From assembly GCA_910588335.1 (NCBI GenBank), contig CAJUQV010000012.1, positions 22,205-86,204 on the forward strand: a stretch of DNA of 64,000 nucleotides, read 5' to 3'. Both the position numbers and the translations under genes were made by a program. Positions 52,910-61,211 of the stretch are shown piece after piece. Origin of the DNA: an uncultured Ruminiclostridium sp. GTDB taxonomy: Bacteria > Bacillota > Clostridia > Oscillospirales > Ruminococcaceae. The notes beneath the pieces were generated by a model. That model did not search any database. It was not told the origin of the DNA and saw only the letters and a list, made by a program, of their open reading frames with translations. How positions within the stretch are numbered: the stretch's first letter is position 1; each line of letters begins with the position of its first letter.

Positions 52910-52967
52910 ATTTCAATCAAATATCAAGAATATGATTGATTTATGTGCTGAAAAGAGGTGAAATACA

Positions 52968-53831
52968 ATTTTTCTTTTAGATATAGGCGCAGACCTTGTT
53001 ACCAAACTCTTTGACTACATTGAGGATCTGATATATCAAAAAATCGTAGGGCTCCTGGGAGAATTTTTCTCCTCGATGAACAAGGTAGGCTCCGATCTGT
53101 TTGAAATGCCTTGGGTAAGGCAAATAGTGCAGATTTTCAGTAATCTGGGCTGGGCTCTTTTTATAGTCGGGATTATTGTTGCCTTATTCGATTTTGCAAT
53201 CGAGTCACAGAACGGCAGAGGTGATCCGAAAGCATTGGCATTGAACATAATCAAGGGCTTTATGGCAGTAAATCTGTTTACCGTTGTACCCGTAAGTCTG
53301 TACGGTCTTGCAGTCGCCATGCAAAGCAGTATGTCGGGCGACCTGACAGGTTTTGTAAGTCCCGAGGGCAGCGGAACTCTTTTAGATGCTTGCCTTGGCT
53401 CGATTGGAGATATGCTGTTCGGTCCGCTGCTGACTATACTGATCATTATTATGTTTGGATATTCGGTGATCAAGGTGTTTTTTGGAAGCCTTAAAAGAGG
53501 TGGTATTCTTTTAATACAGATTGCCGTAGGAGCAATGTATATGTTCAGCATTCCGAGAGGTTACACAGACGGTTTTGTTATGTGGGTTAAGCAAGTTATC
53601 GGTACTTGCTTAACAGCATTTTTGCAGTCAACTATGTTGATATGCGGCTTGATATTGTTCAAGGACTATTGGCTGTTAGGCTTGGGAATGATCCTTTCAG
53701 CAGCGGAAATACCGAGAATAGCGGGAATGTTTGGCTTGGAAACCGCAACACGTCCCAACATTAACGGTGTAGTAAATACAGCACAGTCAGCGGTGCATTT
53801 AGCCACTATGGTTAAGACCGTCGCCAAATAA
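52968..53831 (+). CDS. VirB6/TrbL-like channel protein, apparent ATT start
   Basis: The frame opens after TGA 52959, and the first standard start is ATG 53076, 36 codons in and without a ribosome site. ATT 52968 lies 6 bases after AGAGGTGA. From there the protein reads FLLDIGADLVTKLFDYIEDL, an amphipathic helix, then six or so membrane helices (about 60-280), including NIIKGFMAVNLFTVVPVSLYG and ILIIIMFGYSVIKVFFGSL. The family forms the inner-membrane channel of type IV secretion. It lies between VirB2-like and PrgI genes. Confidence 0.85.
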   Translation: MFLLDIGADLVTKLFDYIEDLIYQKIVGLLGEFFSSMNKVGSDLFEMPWVRQIVQIFSNLGWALFIVGIIVALFDFAIESQNGRGDPKALALNIIKGFMAVNLFTVVPVSLYGLAVAMQSSMSGDLTGFVSPEGSGTLLDACLGSIGDMLFGPLLTILIIIMFGYSVIKVFFGSLKRGGILLIQIAVGAMYMFSIPRGYTDGFVMWVKQVIGTCLTAFLQSTMLICGLILFKDYWLLGLGMILSAAEIPRIAGMFGLETATRPNINGVVNTAQSAVHLATMVKTVAK

Positions 53832-53853
53832 AAATGAAATGGGGTGAAATATA

Positions 53854-54114
53854 ATGTACATTTATCCCGATAACTTAAAAGCCTCGCCTACGCTGTTTTT
53901 GTGGAGGCTGAAGGATCTTGCGGTAATCGGAATCGGTGCGCTGATCTCGGTTTTTATGCTGTCGCAGACGGGGTTTTCTTTGCCCGTTATTGTCACATTG
54001 GTATATGCTTTTTTGGCAATCAGGCATGAAGATATAAGCATTTTGGATTTTATTAAGTATGCTGCCCGATATTTTTTTATTGAGCAGCAGGAATATCGTT
54101 GGAGGATGCAGTGA
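53854..54114 (+). CDS. PrgI-family (VirB3-like) protein
   Basis: This 86-residue protein has two membrane helices (about 19-35 and 40-55) and the pattern YIYPDNLKASPTLFLWRLKD, then DISILDFIKYAARYFF, as in PrgI/VirB3-like proteins of Gram-positive transfer systems. The stop is overlapped by the GTG of the next gene. Confidence 0.88.
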   Translation: MYIYPDNLKASPTLFLWRLKDLAVIGIGALISVFMLSQTGFSLPVIVTLVYAFLAIRHEDISILDFIKYAARYFFIEQQEYRWRMQ

Positions 54115-54692
54115 AGAAAAATAAACAGCAAACGCAGCAAAATCAAAGCACTCGTCAGCTCCTCGGCATCGAGGGCATAACCGAATATTCGCTCAAGACC
54201 GTTTCAAACGAGGCGGTCTTTTTCAGTATCAAGCCCAGCAATATTTCGGTGATGTCGGAGGCAAGCTTGTCGGCAAAAATATACTCGCTGATGAGTGTTC
54301 TGAAAGGCTTGACAGAGATTGAAATACTCTGCGTAAACAGCCGTGAAAGCTTTGAAGAAAACAAAAATCACCTTAAAAGGTTAGCCCAAAAGGAAGAAAA
54401 TCCTGCTGTAAGAAACCTGTTGGAGCATGATATGACGCATCTTGATCAGATACAGACTTTGACGGCTACGGCGAGAGAATTTCTGCTCATAGTACGAATC
54501 AGAGGACTGAAAGATAAAGAAATCTTTTCGTATCTGAACAGAATAGAGAAAACCTTGAACGAGAACGGATTCTCAGCAAGGCGGTATAATAACGATGATA
54601 TTAAAACATTACTGGCAGTATACTTTGAGCAAAATTCTGTGACCGATAAATTTGAAAATTATGATGGAGAAAGGTGGATTTTAAATGGCTGA
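54111..54692 (+). CDS. VirB4-partner conjugal transfer protein
   Basis: It starts at GTG 54111, five bases after GGAGG and inside the PrgI stop. The 193 residues read LLGIEGITEYSLKTVSNEAVFF, FSIKPSNISVMSEASLSAKI and NPAVRNLLEHDMTHLDQIQT in part. This matches the soluble protein of about 200 residues that comes before VirB4 in related elements and resembles the N-terminal VirB4 domain. In this element another gene (54685) separates it from VirB4. Confidence 0.8.
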   Translation: MKKNKQQTQQNQSTRQLLGIEGITEYSLKTVSNEAVFFSIKPSNISVMSEASLSAKIYSLMSVLKGLTEIEILCVNSRESFEENKNHLKRLAQKEENPAVRNLLEHDMTHLDQIQTLTATAREFLLIVRIRGLKDKEIFSYLNRIEKTLNENGFSARRYNNDDIKTLLAVYFEQNSVTDKFENYDGERWILNG

Positions 54693-55722
54693 AAAACTTA
54701 TTTTAAACGCAGCTTTGAACAGAAAGGCAGACTTTTATGCACCCGAAAAATGTGTGGTTGAAAAGGTAGTTGAGCTGCACGAAACCGCATTCAAAAAACT
54801 GCTTGAAAAGCCGTTGGAGGATCAATATTTTATAAAGCAGTACCATGATCTGATGGGCGTTGAGGGAAATCAGCATCACTGTATTCTTGCCATTGACAGT
54901 AACAGCGGTGACGGATTGCTTATAAAATCCGAGGGCAGCAACTACGCTCGTTACTCACAGTATATTCCCAATGCAAAGGATATTGTTTGGAAACACGAAC
55001 AGAGCCTCGCGCTTGATGATCTGAAAACTCACATGGACTGCTGCATTAACAAATGGCTTGAGCAGCACTCCAAGGATAACAATTTCAGCATATCGCTGAC
55101 AGACCTTATTGACGACAGTAATCTCGCTGAGATATTTGTGGATTATGCTTCGGAGATGTTGAGCAGCGATCCGAGAATCGAAACCTGTGAGCTGACACAT
55201 AACACTATTGATGTTACCAAGCGCGAACTTACGGAAACAAGGCTGTATTGTCCTCTCACAATCTGCCTTGAACCTGATGATGATTACAGCGACCTTATCG
55301 AAGTTTCCTCTTTTAATTACGTCTATTATGACGATAAAATCAATAAGAGAATCCGACAAGAGCTGAACTTTGATGAGGACGAGCGCGAACGTGGCTTGAT
55401 TGCGTATACCGACAACGAACACCTTGCCCAAAAAGTATATTCTGTATTTCCGAGTGTGGAAACGAGGAACGGAGATCTGTACGGGGTTGTTACGGTACGG
55501 TCATACGGTGAGTTAGATAAGGCAGAACTGATTGAGCTTACCGAAGAGGTTGAAGGTCAACTTGCGGACGGCTTTGGAGAGGGGTTCGAGCAGCGTGAAA
55601 TAAGGCTTGGCGAGGATAGGGCGTACATCTCATTTTGGAACAGTGAAGATAGTTATTTTATCAAACCCGAAAGCGAAGTGTTTCCCGAACCGAAATTAGA
55701 GCAGACAATGGGAGGTATATAA
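54685..55722 (+). CDS. Accessory protein inserted before VirB4, Met-type tail
   Basis: This 345-residue protein has an N-terminal part with EVVELHETAFKKLLEKPLED-like helices and a C-terminal domain with EGQLADGFGEGFEQREIRLG, a motif I recall from DUF6329-type proteins of Firmicutes elements. The tail is EPKLEQTMGGI, like those of the cargo-type genes. It overlaps the gene before by 8 bases and abuts VirB4, so it is co-translated with the transfer machine. The function is unknown. Confidence 0.65.
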   Translation: MAEKLILNAALNRKADFYAPEKCVVEKVVELHETAFKKLLEKPLEDQYFIKQYHDLMGVEGNQHHCILAIDSNSGDGLLIKSEGSNYARYSQYIPNAKDIVWKHEQSLALDDLKTHMDCCINKWLEQHSKDNNFSISLTDLIDDSNLAEIFVDYASEMLSSDPRIETCELTHNTIDVTKRELTETRLYCPLTICLEPDDDYSDLIEVSSFNYVYYDDKINKRIRQELNFDEDERERGLIAYTDNEHLAQKVYSVFPSVETRNGDLYGVVTVRSYGELDKAELIELTEEVEGQLADGFGEGFEQREIRLGEDRAYISFWNSEDSYFIKPESEVFPEPKLEQTMGGI

Positions 55723-57546
55723 ATGAGGAAAAAAGCTACCGCAGAAAGGGATTTCACCACCAGACCTCAAAAGGATTTCCTTGATATGATTGCACCCTCA
55801 GTGGTAAAATTCTATACCGACTATTTCATTTGCGGCAACACCTTTCGCTGTGTCTGGGCATTGCGCGAGTATCCTACAAGCACCTCGGAACAGGCAATCC
55901 TGCGCTATCTCGGAGAAAAGGACGGCGTGACTCTCCGCATATATACCCGTCATGTTACAGCGGCAGAAGAAAAAAGGATCATAGCTAATGCCGCCAACAA
56001 GAACCGTATGCAGCGCAGCTCCACCAACAATTTACAGCAAACCGTTGCCGCTGAAAGCAACTTGCAGGACGTGGCACAGCTTGCCGCAGATATGCACCGA
56101 AACCGTGAGCCGCTTCTGCACGTGGCAGTTTTTATTGAGATGATATCGGATTCACTTGATAATCTGCGGATTTTGCAAACCGAGGTGCAGACCGAATTGG
56201 TGCGCTCCAAGCTGAATGTTGATAAGCTTATGTTAAGACAGCAGCATGGTTTTATGAGCGTGATGCCTAGCGGTCGGAATATGTTTCGGGAGCAGTTTGA
56301 AAGGGTTATTCCTGCAAGTAGTACTGCAAACCTCTATCCGTTTTCATTTTCGGGCAAGACGGACGAGCAGGGATTCTACCTCGGAAAAGACCGTTACGGC
56401 GGTAATATTATTGTTGATTTTGATAAGCGCAGCGACGATAAAACAAACGCCAACGCTCTCATACTCGGCAATAGCGGTCAGGGAAAATCATATCTTCTTA
56501 AGCTTATTTTAACAAATTTAAGGGAGAAAGGTAAGCATATAGTCTGCCTTGATCCCGAAACCGAGTATATAGACTTGACACAAAATCTTGGCGGCTGTTT
56601 CATTGATCTTATGTCGGGTGAGTACATCATAAATGTCTTTGAACCCAAAACATGGGACGATGGAACAGGCGATGATGAGGACGCTCCGCAGGCTTTCAGA
56701 TCAAAGACAAAATTGTCACAGCATATCAGCTTTCTGCGTGATTTTTTCAGGTGCTACAAGGATTTTACCGACCGTGAAATCGATACAATAGAACTGCTTT
56801 TGATAAAGATGTACGATAATTTCAATATCAGCGATGATACTGATTGGAATGCTATGAGGTCTACCGATTACCCCATTCTCTCGGATTTTTATGCGCTCAT
56901 TGAGGCGGAATATCAGGGCTACAATCCCAAACAGAAAAATCTCTATACAGCTGAAACATTGCAGAATATCTGCCTTGGATTGCACTCGCTTTGTAAGGGA
57001 GCAGAAAGCAAATTCTTTGACGGACACACCAACATTACCGATAGCAGCTTTGTCACCTTTGGAGTGAAAGGATTACTTCAGGCAAGCAAAAATATCAGAA
57101 ACGCTCTGCTGTTCAATGTCCTTTCGTATATGTCGGAGCAGCTTCTCACCAAAGGAAATACGGTGGCAAGCGTGGACGAATTTTATCTCTTTTTGACCAA
57201 CCTTACAGCGGTTGAGTATATCAGAAACTTCATGAAGCGCGTTCGTAAAAAGGAATCAGCGGTTATACTTGCCTCGCAAAATATTGAGGACTTTCTGACC
57301 GAAAATGTTCGTGAACTGACCAAGCCGCTGTTTGCAATCCCTACCCACCAATTTCTGTTTAACGCAGGAACAGTTGACAGCACCTTTTATATGGACGCAT
57401 TACAGCTTGAACCCTCAGAGTACAAAATAATTCAGTACCCTCACCGCGGAATGTGTCTGTACAAGTGCGGTAACGAAAGGTACTGTCTTTGTGTAATTGC
57501 ACCGCCGCATAAAGCGGAGCTATTCGGAAAGGCGGGTGGCAGATAA
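55723..57546 (+). CDS. VirB4-type secretion ATPase
   Basis: This ATPase energises the transfer channel. Its 607 residues open with the family's TTRPQKDFLDMIAPSVVKFY and FRCVWALREYPTSTSEQA. Walker A is ILGNSGQGKSYLLKLIL (about 247-263) and Walker B is NTVASVDEFYLFLTNL (about 479-494), followed by RVRKKESAVILASQNIEDFL. The ending FGKAGGR is typical. It begins one base after the previous stop. It lacks the N-terminal CagE-like portion, which is supplied by the partner gene at 54111. Confidence 0.95.
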   Translation: MRKKATAERDFTTRPQKDFLDMIAPSVVKFYTDYFICGNTFRCVWALREYPTSTSEQAILRYLGEKDGVTLRIYTRHVTAAEEKRIIANAANKNRMQRSSTNNLQQTVAAESNLQDVAQLAADMHRNREPLLHVAVFIEMISDSLDNLRILQTEVQTELVRSKLNVDKLMLRQQHGFMSVMPSGRNMFREQFERVIPASSTANLYPFSFSGKTDEQGFYLGKDRYGGNIIVDFDKRSDDKTNANALILGNSGQGKSYLLKLILTNLREKGKHIVCLDPETEYIDLTQNLGGCFIDLMSGEYIINVFEPKTWDDGTGDDEDAPQAFRSKTKLSQHISFLRDFFRCYKDFTDREIDTIELLLIKMYDNFNISDDTDWNAMRSTDYPILSDFYALIEAEYQGYNPKQKNLYTAETLQNICLGLHSLCKGAESKFFDGHTNITDSSFVTFGVKGLLQASKNIRNALLFNVLSYMSEQLLTKGNTVASVDEFYLFLTNLTAVEYIRNFMKRVRKKESAVILASQNIEDFLTENVRELTKPLFAIPTHQFLFNAGTVDSTFYMDALQLEPSEYKIIQYPHRGMCLYKCGNERYCLCVIAPPHKAELFGKAGGR

Positions 57547-57547
57547 C

Positions 57548-58069
57548 ATGGCGGTACCTGTTGTTGTCGTTAAAGCCATTGCCGTTGCCGCAACAGATAA
57601 GAATGTACAGAAGATCGTTGCCGTGATTATTGCTGCACTTTTAATGCCAATCATAATCGTGATCCTCATGATATGTGCATTGGTTTCGGGAACGGAGAGT
57701 GCCAATCAAAGTCTTTTGGATTACAGCTTCAAGGGCGTTTCAATGTCGCAGGAATTCAATGATGAACAGCGTGGAGCGGTTGAGAATATGCGGGATTGGC
57801 TTACGGAGCTGAACACCGTGATTGCAGAAAATGAAAGTGGATACAGCCTTGACGGGGATATGGTCAGGGCTGTTTTTTACTGTCTGCAATTCGGCGTGGA
57901 AATTACCGCAGACTTTGATTATGACGGATTTTGCGAATGCTTTGACGGGCTGAACATAGAGCAGCTTGATGAAGCACTGCAAAATATTTCGGAAAAATTT
58001 CCGCAGTATGAGATCACGGAAAACCTTAGAACCGCTGTACAGAATGTTTATGAGTACCTCAAACAATAG
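57548..58069 (+). CDS. Membrane-anchor protein, truncated relative to NlpC/P60 transfer hydrolases
   Basis: The 173-residue protein starts MAVPVVVVKAIAVAATDKNV, then a long helix (KIVAVIIAALLMPIIIVILM). This matches the N-terminus of the CD1108-type peptidoglycan hydrolases that follow VirB4 in related elements. Here the frame ends after a short helical domain (about 75-173), with no lytic transglycosylase or NlpC/P60 part. It may be a membrane adaptor only, with the wall hydrolase encoded elsewhere. Confidence 0.7.
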   Translation: MAVPVVVVKAIAVAATDKNVQKIVAVIIAALLMPIIIVILMICALVSGTESANQSLLDYSFKGVSMSQEFNDEQRGAVENMRDWLTELNTVIAENESGYSLDGDMVRAVFYCLQFGVEITADFDYDGFCECFDGLNIEQLDEALQNISEKFPQYEITENLRTAVQNVYEYLKQ

Positions 58070-58086
58070 ATTACAAAGGAGAAAAT

Positions 58087-58689
58087 ATGGCTTTTGAAGT
58101 ATTAGTTAGCAATCGGGAATGGTCTGACTGTATAGAGCTTCCCATTGTTGAAAATGATGAGAAGAATCGCATTTTAAAAAAGATAGAACCGGAAGATAAT
58201 ACGCAGTTTAAAATCGGACACTGTGAGGTCATTCCCGAACTGAGCGGTGCGGCGTTTGCGGAAAACGCATCATTTGCCGAGCTTAATTTTTTGGCAGAAA
58301 GAATAGAGAAAATATGTGAAGATCAAACTCAGATATGCGCTTACAGAGCTTTGATGTCCGAGATTCCCGACAATATTTGCGAAGCGATAAACCGCACCTA
58401 CGGGCTGGAAACAATAGCCGTCTACCCTTGCGAAAGCCTCGAAGAATACGGGGATATCGTGCTTGATAATGATTTCCTTGATGAACTTGACGAAATCCCG
58501 TATGAACTTTATGACTTGCTTGACCGTGAAAAAGTGGGTGCGCTTATGCAGGAACGGGAGGGTGGAATGTTCATTGATGGGTACTATGTGATACCCTCCG
58601 GATACGATCCCGTATTGGCTTATGATGGGATTGTGCTGCCCTATTCAGATGAGGAACCCGCCGTTGAAATGGAGGTGGAAATGTTATGA
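58087..58689 (+). CDS. ArdA-like protein, second locus
   Basis: This 200-residue protein repeats the module of the 35336 protein: a short beta-alpha opening, then ASFAELNFLAERIEKICEDQ, YGLETIAVYPCESLEEYGDI and DREKVGALMQEREGGMFIDG, the last resembling the ArdA C-terminal part. It is acidic, as DNA mimics are. The tail ends EEPAVEMEVEML. Probably antirestriction; it opens the second accessory block after the transfer genes. Confidence 0.7.
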   Translation: MAFEVLVSNREWSDCIELPIVENDEKNRILKKIEPEDNTQFKIGHCEVIPELSGAAFAENASFAELNFLAERIEKICEDQTQICAYRALMSEIPDNICEAINRTYGLETIAVYPCESLEEYGDIVLDNDFLDELDEIPYELYDLLDREKVGALMQEREGGMFIDGYYVIPSGYDPVLAYDGIVLPYSDEEPAVEMEVEML

Positions 58690-59156
58690 AATACGAATTG
58701 AAATGCGCCGACACGGAACAGAAATCCCTGTTTTATTCGGACTGCGAACCATCTCTTCGGAATGCCTGCATAGGTCATGTACGAATGGATTTCGGCAGCG
58801 GTAATGAATTCTGGACCTCATGGTGGGGCAACCGTGAGGATATGAATGACAGTGCATTCAAAGCTGAGTTGAACGATATGGTGAATGATTTGAGGAAGAA
58901 CGGATTGCTGAAAAACAGATATGAAATGCAGAAGGTATGCGGGAATAACCCAAGCCTTGCATTGGGAGCGGGACACGGCTTTTCCGTTGAAACCGACAGC
59001 TATATTTTTCTCTTTCGCTGTCAGCCGGGGCAGGGTTACGATTGCTATCTTTACTGCTACAACAAGCAGGAATTGCAGCTTGCACAGTCTCAATTGCAGG
59101 ATCAGGATCAGGAACAGGAGCAGGACGAATCTCAATCGCCCGTGATGTCATTATGA
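58686..59156 (+). CDS. Accessory protein with Gln/Glu-rich tail
   Basis: This 156-residue protein overlaps the gene before by 4 bases (ATGA). I do not recognise the fold; the core has GSGNEFWTSWWGNREDMNDS and GHGFSVETDSYIFLFRCQPG. The end is a run of Gln, Asp and Glu (SQLQDQDQEQEQDESQ) followed by SPVMSL, a clear form of the Met-ended tail. Confidence 0.65.
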   Translation: MKYELKCADTEQKSLFYSDCEPSLRNACIGHVRMDFGSGNEFWTSWWGNREDMNDSAFKAELNDMVNDLRKNGLLKNRYEMQKVCGNNPSLALGAGHGFSVETDSYIFLFRCQPGQGYDCYLYCYNKQELQLAQSQLQDQDQEQEQDESQSPVMSL

Positions 59157-59818
59157 GCAAAAGGGAAAAAACGGTTGATTACGGCGCGGAATTGGAAAAT
59201 CTCTTTGAGCGGTGGGATCATTTGTATGAGCATGGAGGCTCTGACCCCTTTTGGAGTGACGGATCTAACGCTAATATGATCCGCAATCAGATTATATTTT
59301 GCAAAAGAAGAATTGAGGATCAAAATTCGTTATTTCTATTGCCCGATTGCTTTTACCGTGAAATCCCTCCCGAATTACCAAATGATTATATGGCTCGTCC
59401 CGATGAAATTCGGGAGAACGCTCGAAAGGCTATAGCAATTATTGATGCGGATGAAAATCTGAAATTCGTTCGTGAGCAGTCAAAAAATCTTTCCGAAAAG
59501 CGGTTAAAACAGCTTTGCATTCCTGCGATAATCGGATATGCCGAAAACATTCACAGGGCTATTGCGGAGGACGATCTGATTACCATGCGGCGGTACAAAC
59601 GTCCCGACAGATACCTTGACAGCTTCCGTTCCGCCGCTGAAAAGCTGCGCTATCCCGAAAAAATAAATGAGCATTCCGCAATCTATGAAGCTGAGGACTA
59701 TGAAGAGTTTGATGACGGTTTTGAAGAAGAATATTCCGAAACGGAACAGCTTGAAACGGAGAAAATTCCCGAATCTGTTGATGAGCCGGAGGAAGATTTT
59801 CAGTTAAAATTTTTTTAA
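59153..59818 (+). CDS. Acidic-tailed accessory protein
   Basis: ATG 59153 overlaps the previous stop (ATGA), which sets the start. The 221 residues are largely helical (MSKREKTVDYGAELENLFER; RPDEIRENARKAIAIIDADE) with a Glu-rich end (DYEEFDDGFEEEYSETEQLE) finishing EEDFQLKFF. It lacks the Met tail of its neighbours. The function is unknown. Confidence 0.65.
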   Translation: MSKREKTVDYGAELENLFERWDHLYEHGGSDPFWSDGSNANMIRNQIIFCKRRIEDQNSLFLLPDCFYREIPPELPNDYMARPDEIRENARKAIAIIDADENLKFVREQSKNLSEKRLKQLCIPAIIGYAENIHRAIAEDDLITMRRYKRPDRYLDSFRSAAEKLRYPEKINEHSAIYEAEDYEEFDDGFEEEYSETEQLETEKIPESVDEPEEDFQLKFF

Positions 59819-59836
59819 AATACAGGAGGTAACAAT

Positions 59837-60193
59837 ATGAAAGTAGTAATGGTAGAGCCTAACAAACCCGCTTATGCCACCGAGATAGGCAGCGACTACC
59901 AGTCCTTGCACAATGCAGTGGGCGGCTTGATCGAGCCGATATATTATCTCGATGACCCCAATGTGGTAATGGTCGGAAATGAGGAAGCGAAGCTCATTGG
60001 ATTGGAGGGCAACAGACGTTTCGGCGACAGGATCATTGCAGGGACATTCTTTATTTGTGGTGACAACGGCGAAGACTTCTGCTCACTGACGGACGAGCAG
60101 TGCGAGAAATATGTCCATAAATTTGCCGAACCTCATGAGATTACTCAGGACGAGGTGGAGCAGGATATGGGCTGTATAATTATCGGACTTTGA
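59837..60193 (+). CDS. DUF3846 family protein
   Basis: This 118-residue protein matches DUF3846: VVMVEPNKPAYATEIG, SLHNAVGGLIEPIYYLDDPN and RRFGDRIIAGTFFICGDNGE. It is common in conjugative elements and phages of Firmicutes and actinobacteria; the role is unknown. The ribosome site CAGGAGG precedes it by 8-9 bases. Confidence 0.88.
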   Translation: MKVVMVEPNKPAYATEIGSDYQSLHNAVGGLIEPIYYLDDPNVVMVGNEEAKLIGLEGNRRFGDRIIAGTFFICGDNGEDFCSLTDEQCEKYVHKFAEPHEITQDEVEQDMGCIIIGL

Positions 60194-60204
60194 GAGGTGG
60201 CAGT

Positions 60205-60432
60205 ATGAAAAATACGGTATCAATTACGCTTGACGACAGGAAAATCTTTGCCTTGAAAAAGTATTTGGAGCAAAAAAATTCCTCGCTTGAGGACGAGGTT
60301 TCCAAATTTGCGGAGCAGCTTTATATCAAATCCGTGCCGCAGAATGTAAGGGATTTTATTGATATGGAGGCAAAGCAGCAAACTGAAATAAAACCGAAAA
60401 ATGCTTCCGCAAAGCCAAATCACACCGCTTGA
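60205..60432 (+). CDS. Small element protein (DUF6103-like)
   Basis: The 75-residue protein begins MKNTVSITLDDRKIFALKKY and continues SLEDEVSKFAEQLYIKSVPQ, ending in a basic, Asn/Lys-rich tail. The pattern is that of short proteins just ahead of relaxase regions in Firmicutes elements, which I recall as DUF6103. A beta strand then helices suggests a ribbon-helix-helix-like or coiled form. ATG 60205 follows GAGGTGG. Confidence 0.7.
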   Translation: MKNTVSITLDDRKIFALKKYLEQKNSSLEDEVSKFAEQLYIKSVPQNVRDFIDMEAKQQTEIKPKNASAKPNHTA

Positions 60433-60792
60433 CCGATTTTTTGACGGCTGTGTCGAGCTGTGTGCGATTTTAGCGCAAAGGTAGGGTAGTTTTACCTCCA
60501 TGCCGTTGTCGGGCAAATTCGGGCGGTTTTCGAGGTGGTTTCGGAACGAGTCCGTGACGGATGCAGGAGCGGTACGAAAATATGAATTTGATGCAAGTTA
60601 AAGTCGGGTGAACCCGACAATCACAGCGGCGGGCAAAGCCCACCGCAGTTGAGCGGTTTGTTGGATTTTAGAGAAAGGCTTTTGGGTGGCTGTAAAGGCA
60701 GATTGCCAAGCTTTTAGGTGAACCCATGAAGCCTTTCCGCAAGCCGTTCGGCAGTTTGATAGGTGGCTGAAACCAGTTTGGAAAGGAGCATT
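60433..60792. other. Candidate origin of transfer (oriT) region
   Basis: This 360-bp gap has no gene but is full of structure. GTCGGG-TGAA-CCCGAC is a perfect hairpin at 60603-60618. GCGGCGGGC pairs with GCCCACCGC at 60626-60646 with one mismatch. AAAGGCTT and GGGT (60674-60687) pair with ACCC and AAGCCTTT (60722-60736). AGGTA/TACCT arms lie near 60480-60497. The word GGTGAACCC occurs twice. Its site, just ahead of the relaxase genes, is typical for oriT; the nick site is not identified. Confidence 0.55.
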
Positions 60793-61197
60793 ATGGAGCA
60801 TGAAACCAAGATAAGAATCCCTTTGTGGATATATCCTTCCACAGAAGAAGGGATAAAAAATTTTTATGAGTCGGATAACTGCAAATCACCAAGTGAGTTT
60901 ATTGAAAAGGCGATAAATTTTTATATCGGATTTTTGAAATCCGAGGATAACGTAAATTATTTGTCTCCGAGGATTACCTCTTCTGTAGATGCTGTGGTAC
61001 ATGGATCGGAGCAAAGAATTAACAGAAATCTTTTCAAGATAGCCGTGGAGCTTGGAAAGGTTGCCCATGCTGTGGCGGCGGCAAATGATGTTGATGAGGA
61101 TACTATGCAGGAGCTTCACGCAATGTGTGTTGACGAGGTAAGGCATATCAATGGAGTTATAAATTTTGAAAACGCTGTAAAATTCCAACAAGAATAA
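60793..61197 (+). CDS. Putative relaxosome accessory protein
   Basis: This 134-residue protein has an N-terminal part with beta then helix (MEHETKIRIPLWIYPSTEEG; SPSEFIEKAINFYIGFLKSE) that looks like a ribbon-helix-helix DNA-binding domain, and a helical C-terminal part (INRNLFKIAVELGKVAHAVA). Its place between the candidate oriT and the relaxase suggests a MobC-like nicking accessory. ATG 60793 follows AAAGGAG. Confidence 0.65.
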   Translation: MEHETKIRIPLWIYPSTEEGIKNFYESDNCKSPSEFIEKAINFYIGFLKSEDNVNYLSPRITSSVDAVVHGSEQRINRNLFKIAVELGKVAHAVAAANDVDEDTMQELHAMCVDEVRHINGVINFENAVKFQQE

Positions 61198-61211
61198 AAT
61201 TGAAAAAAGGT

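Noticed and set aside
54111..57546. VirB4 considered as broken by insertion of the 54685 gene
   Set aside because: The upstream 193-residue protein and the 607-residue VirB4 are each complete in the form I recall from related elements, so the arrangement is not a disrupted gene.
60220..60516. 98-residue minus-strand frame over the DUF6103-like gene and the oriT candidate
   Set aside because: It is antisense to a small gene with a good ribosome site and has no protein-like conservation that I can recognise.
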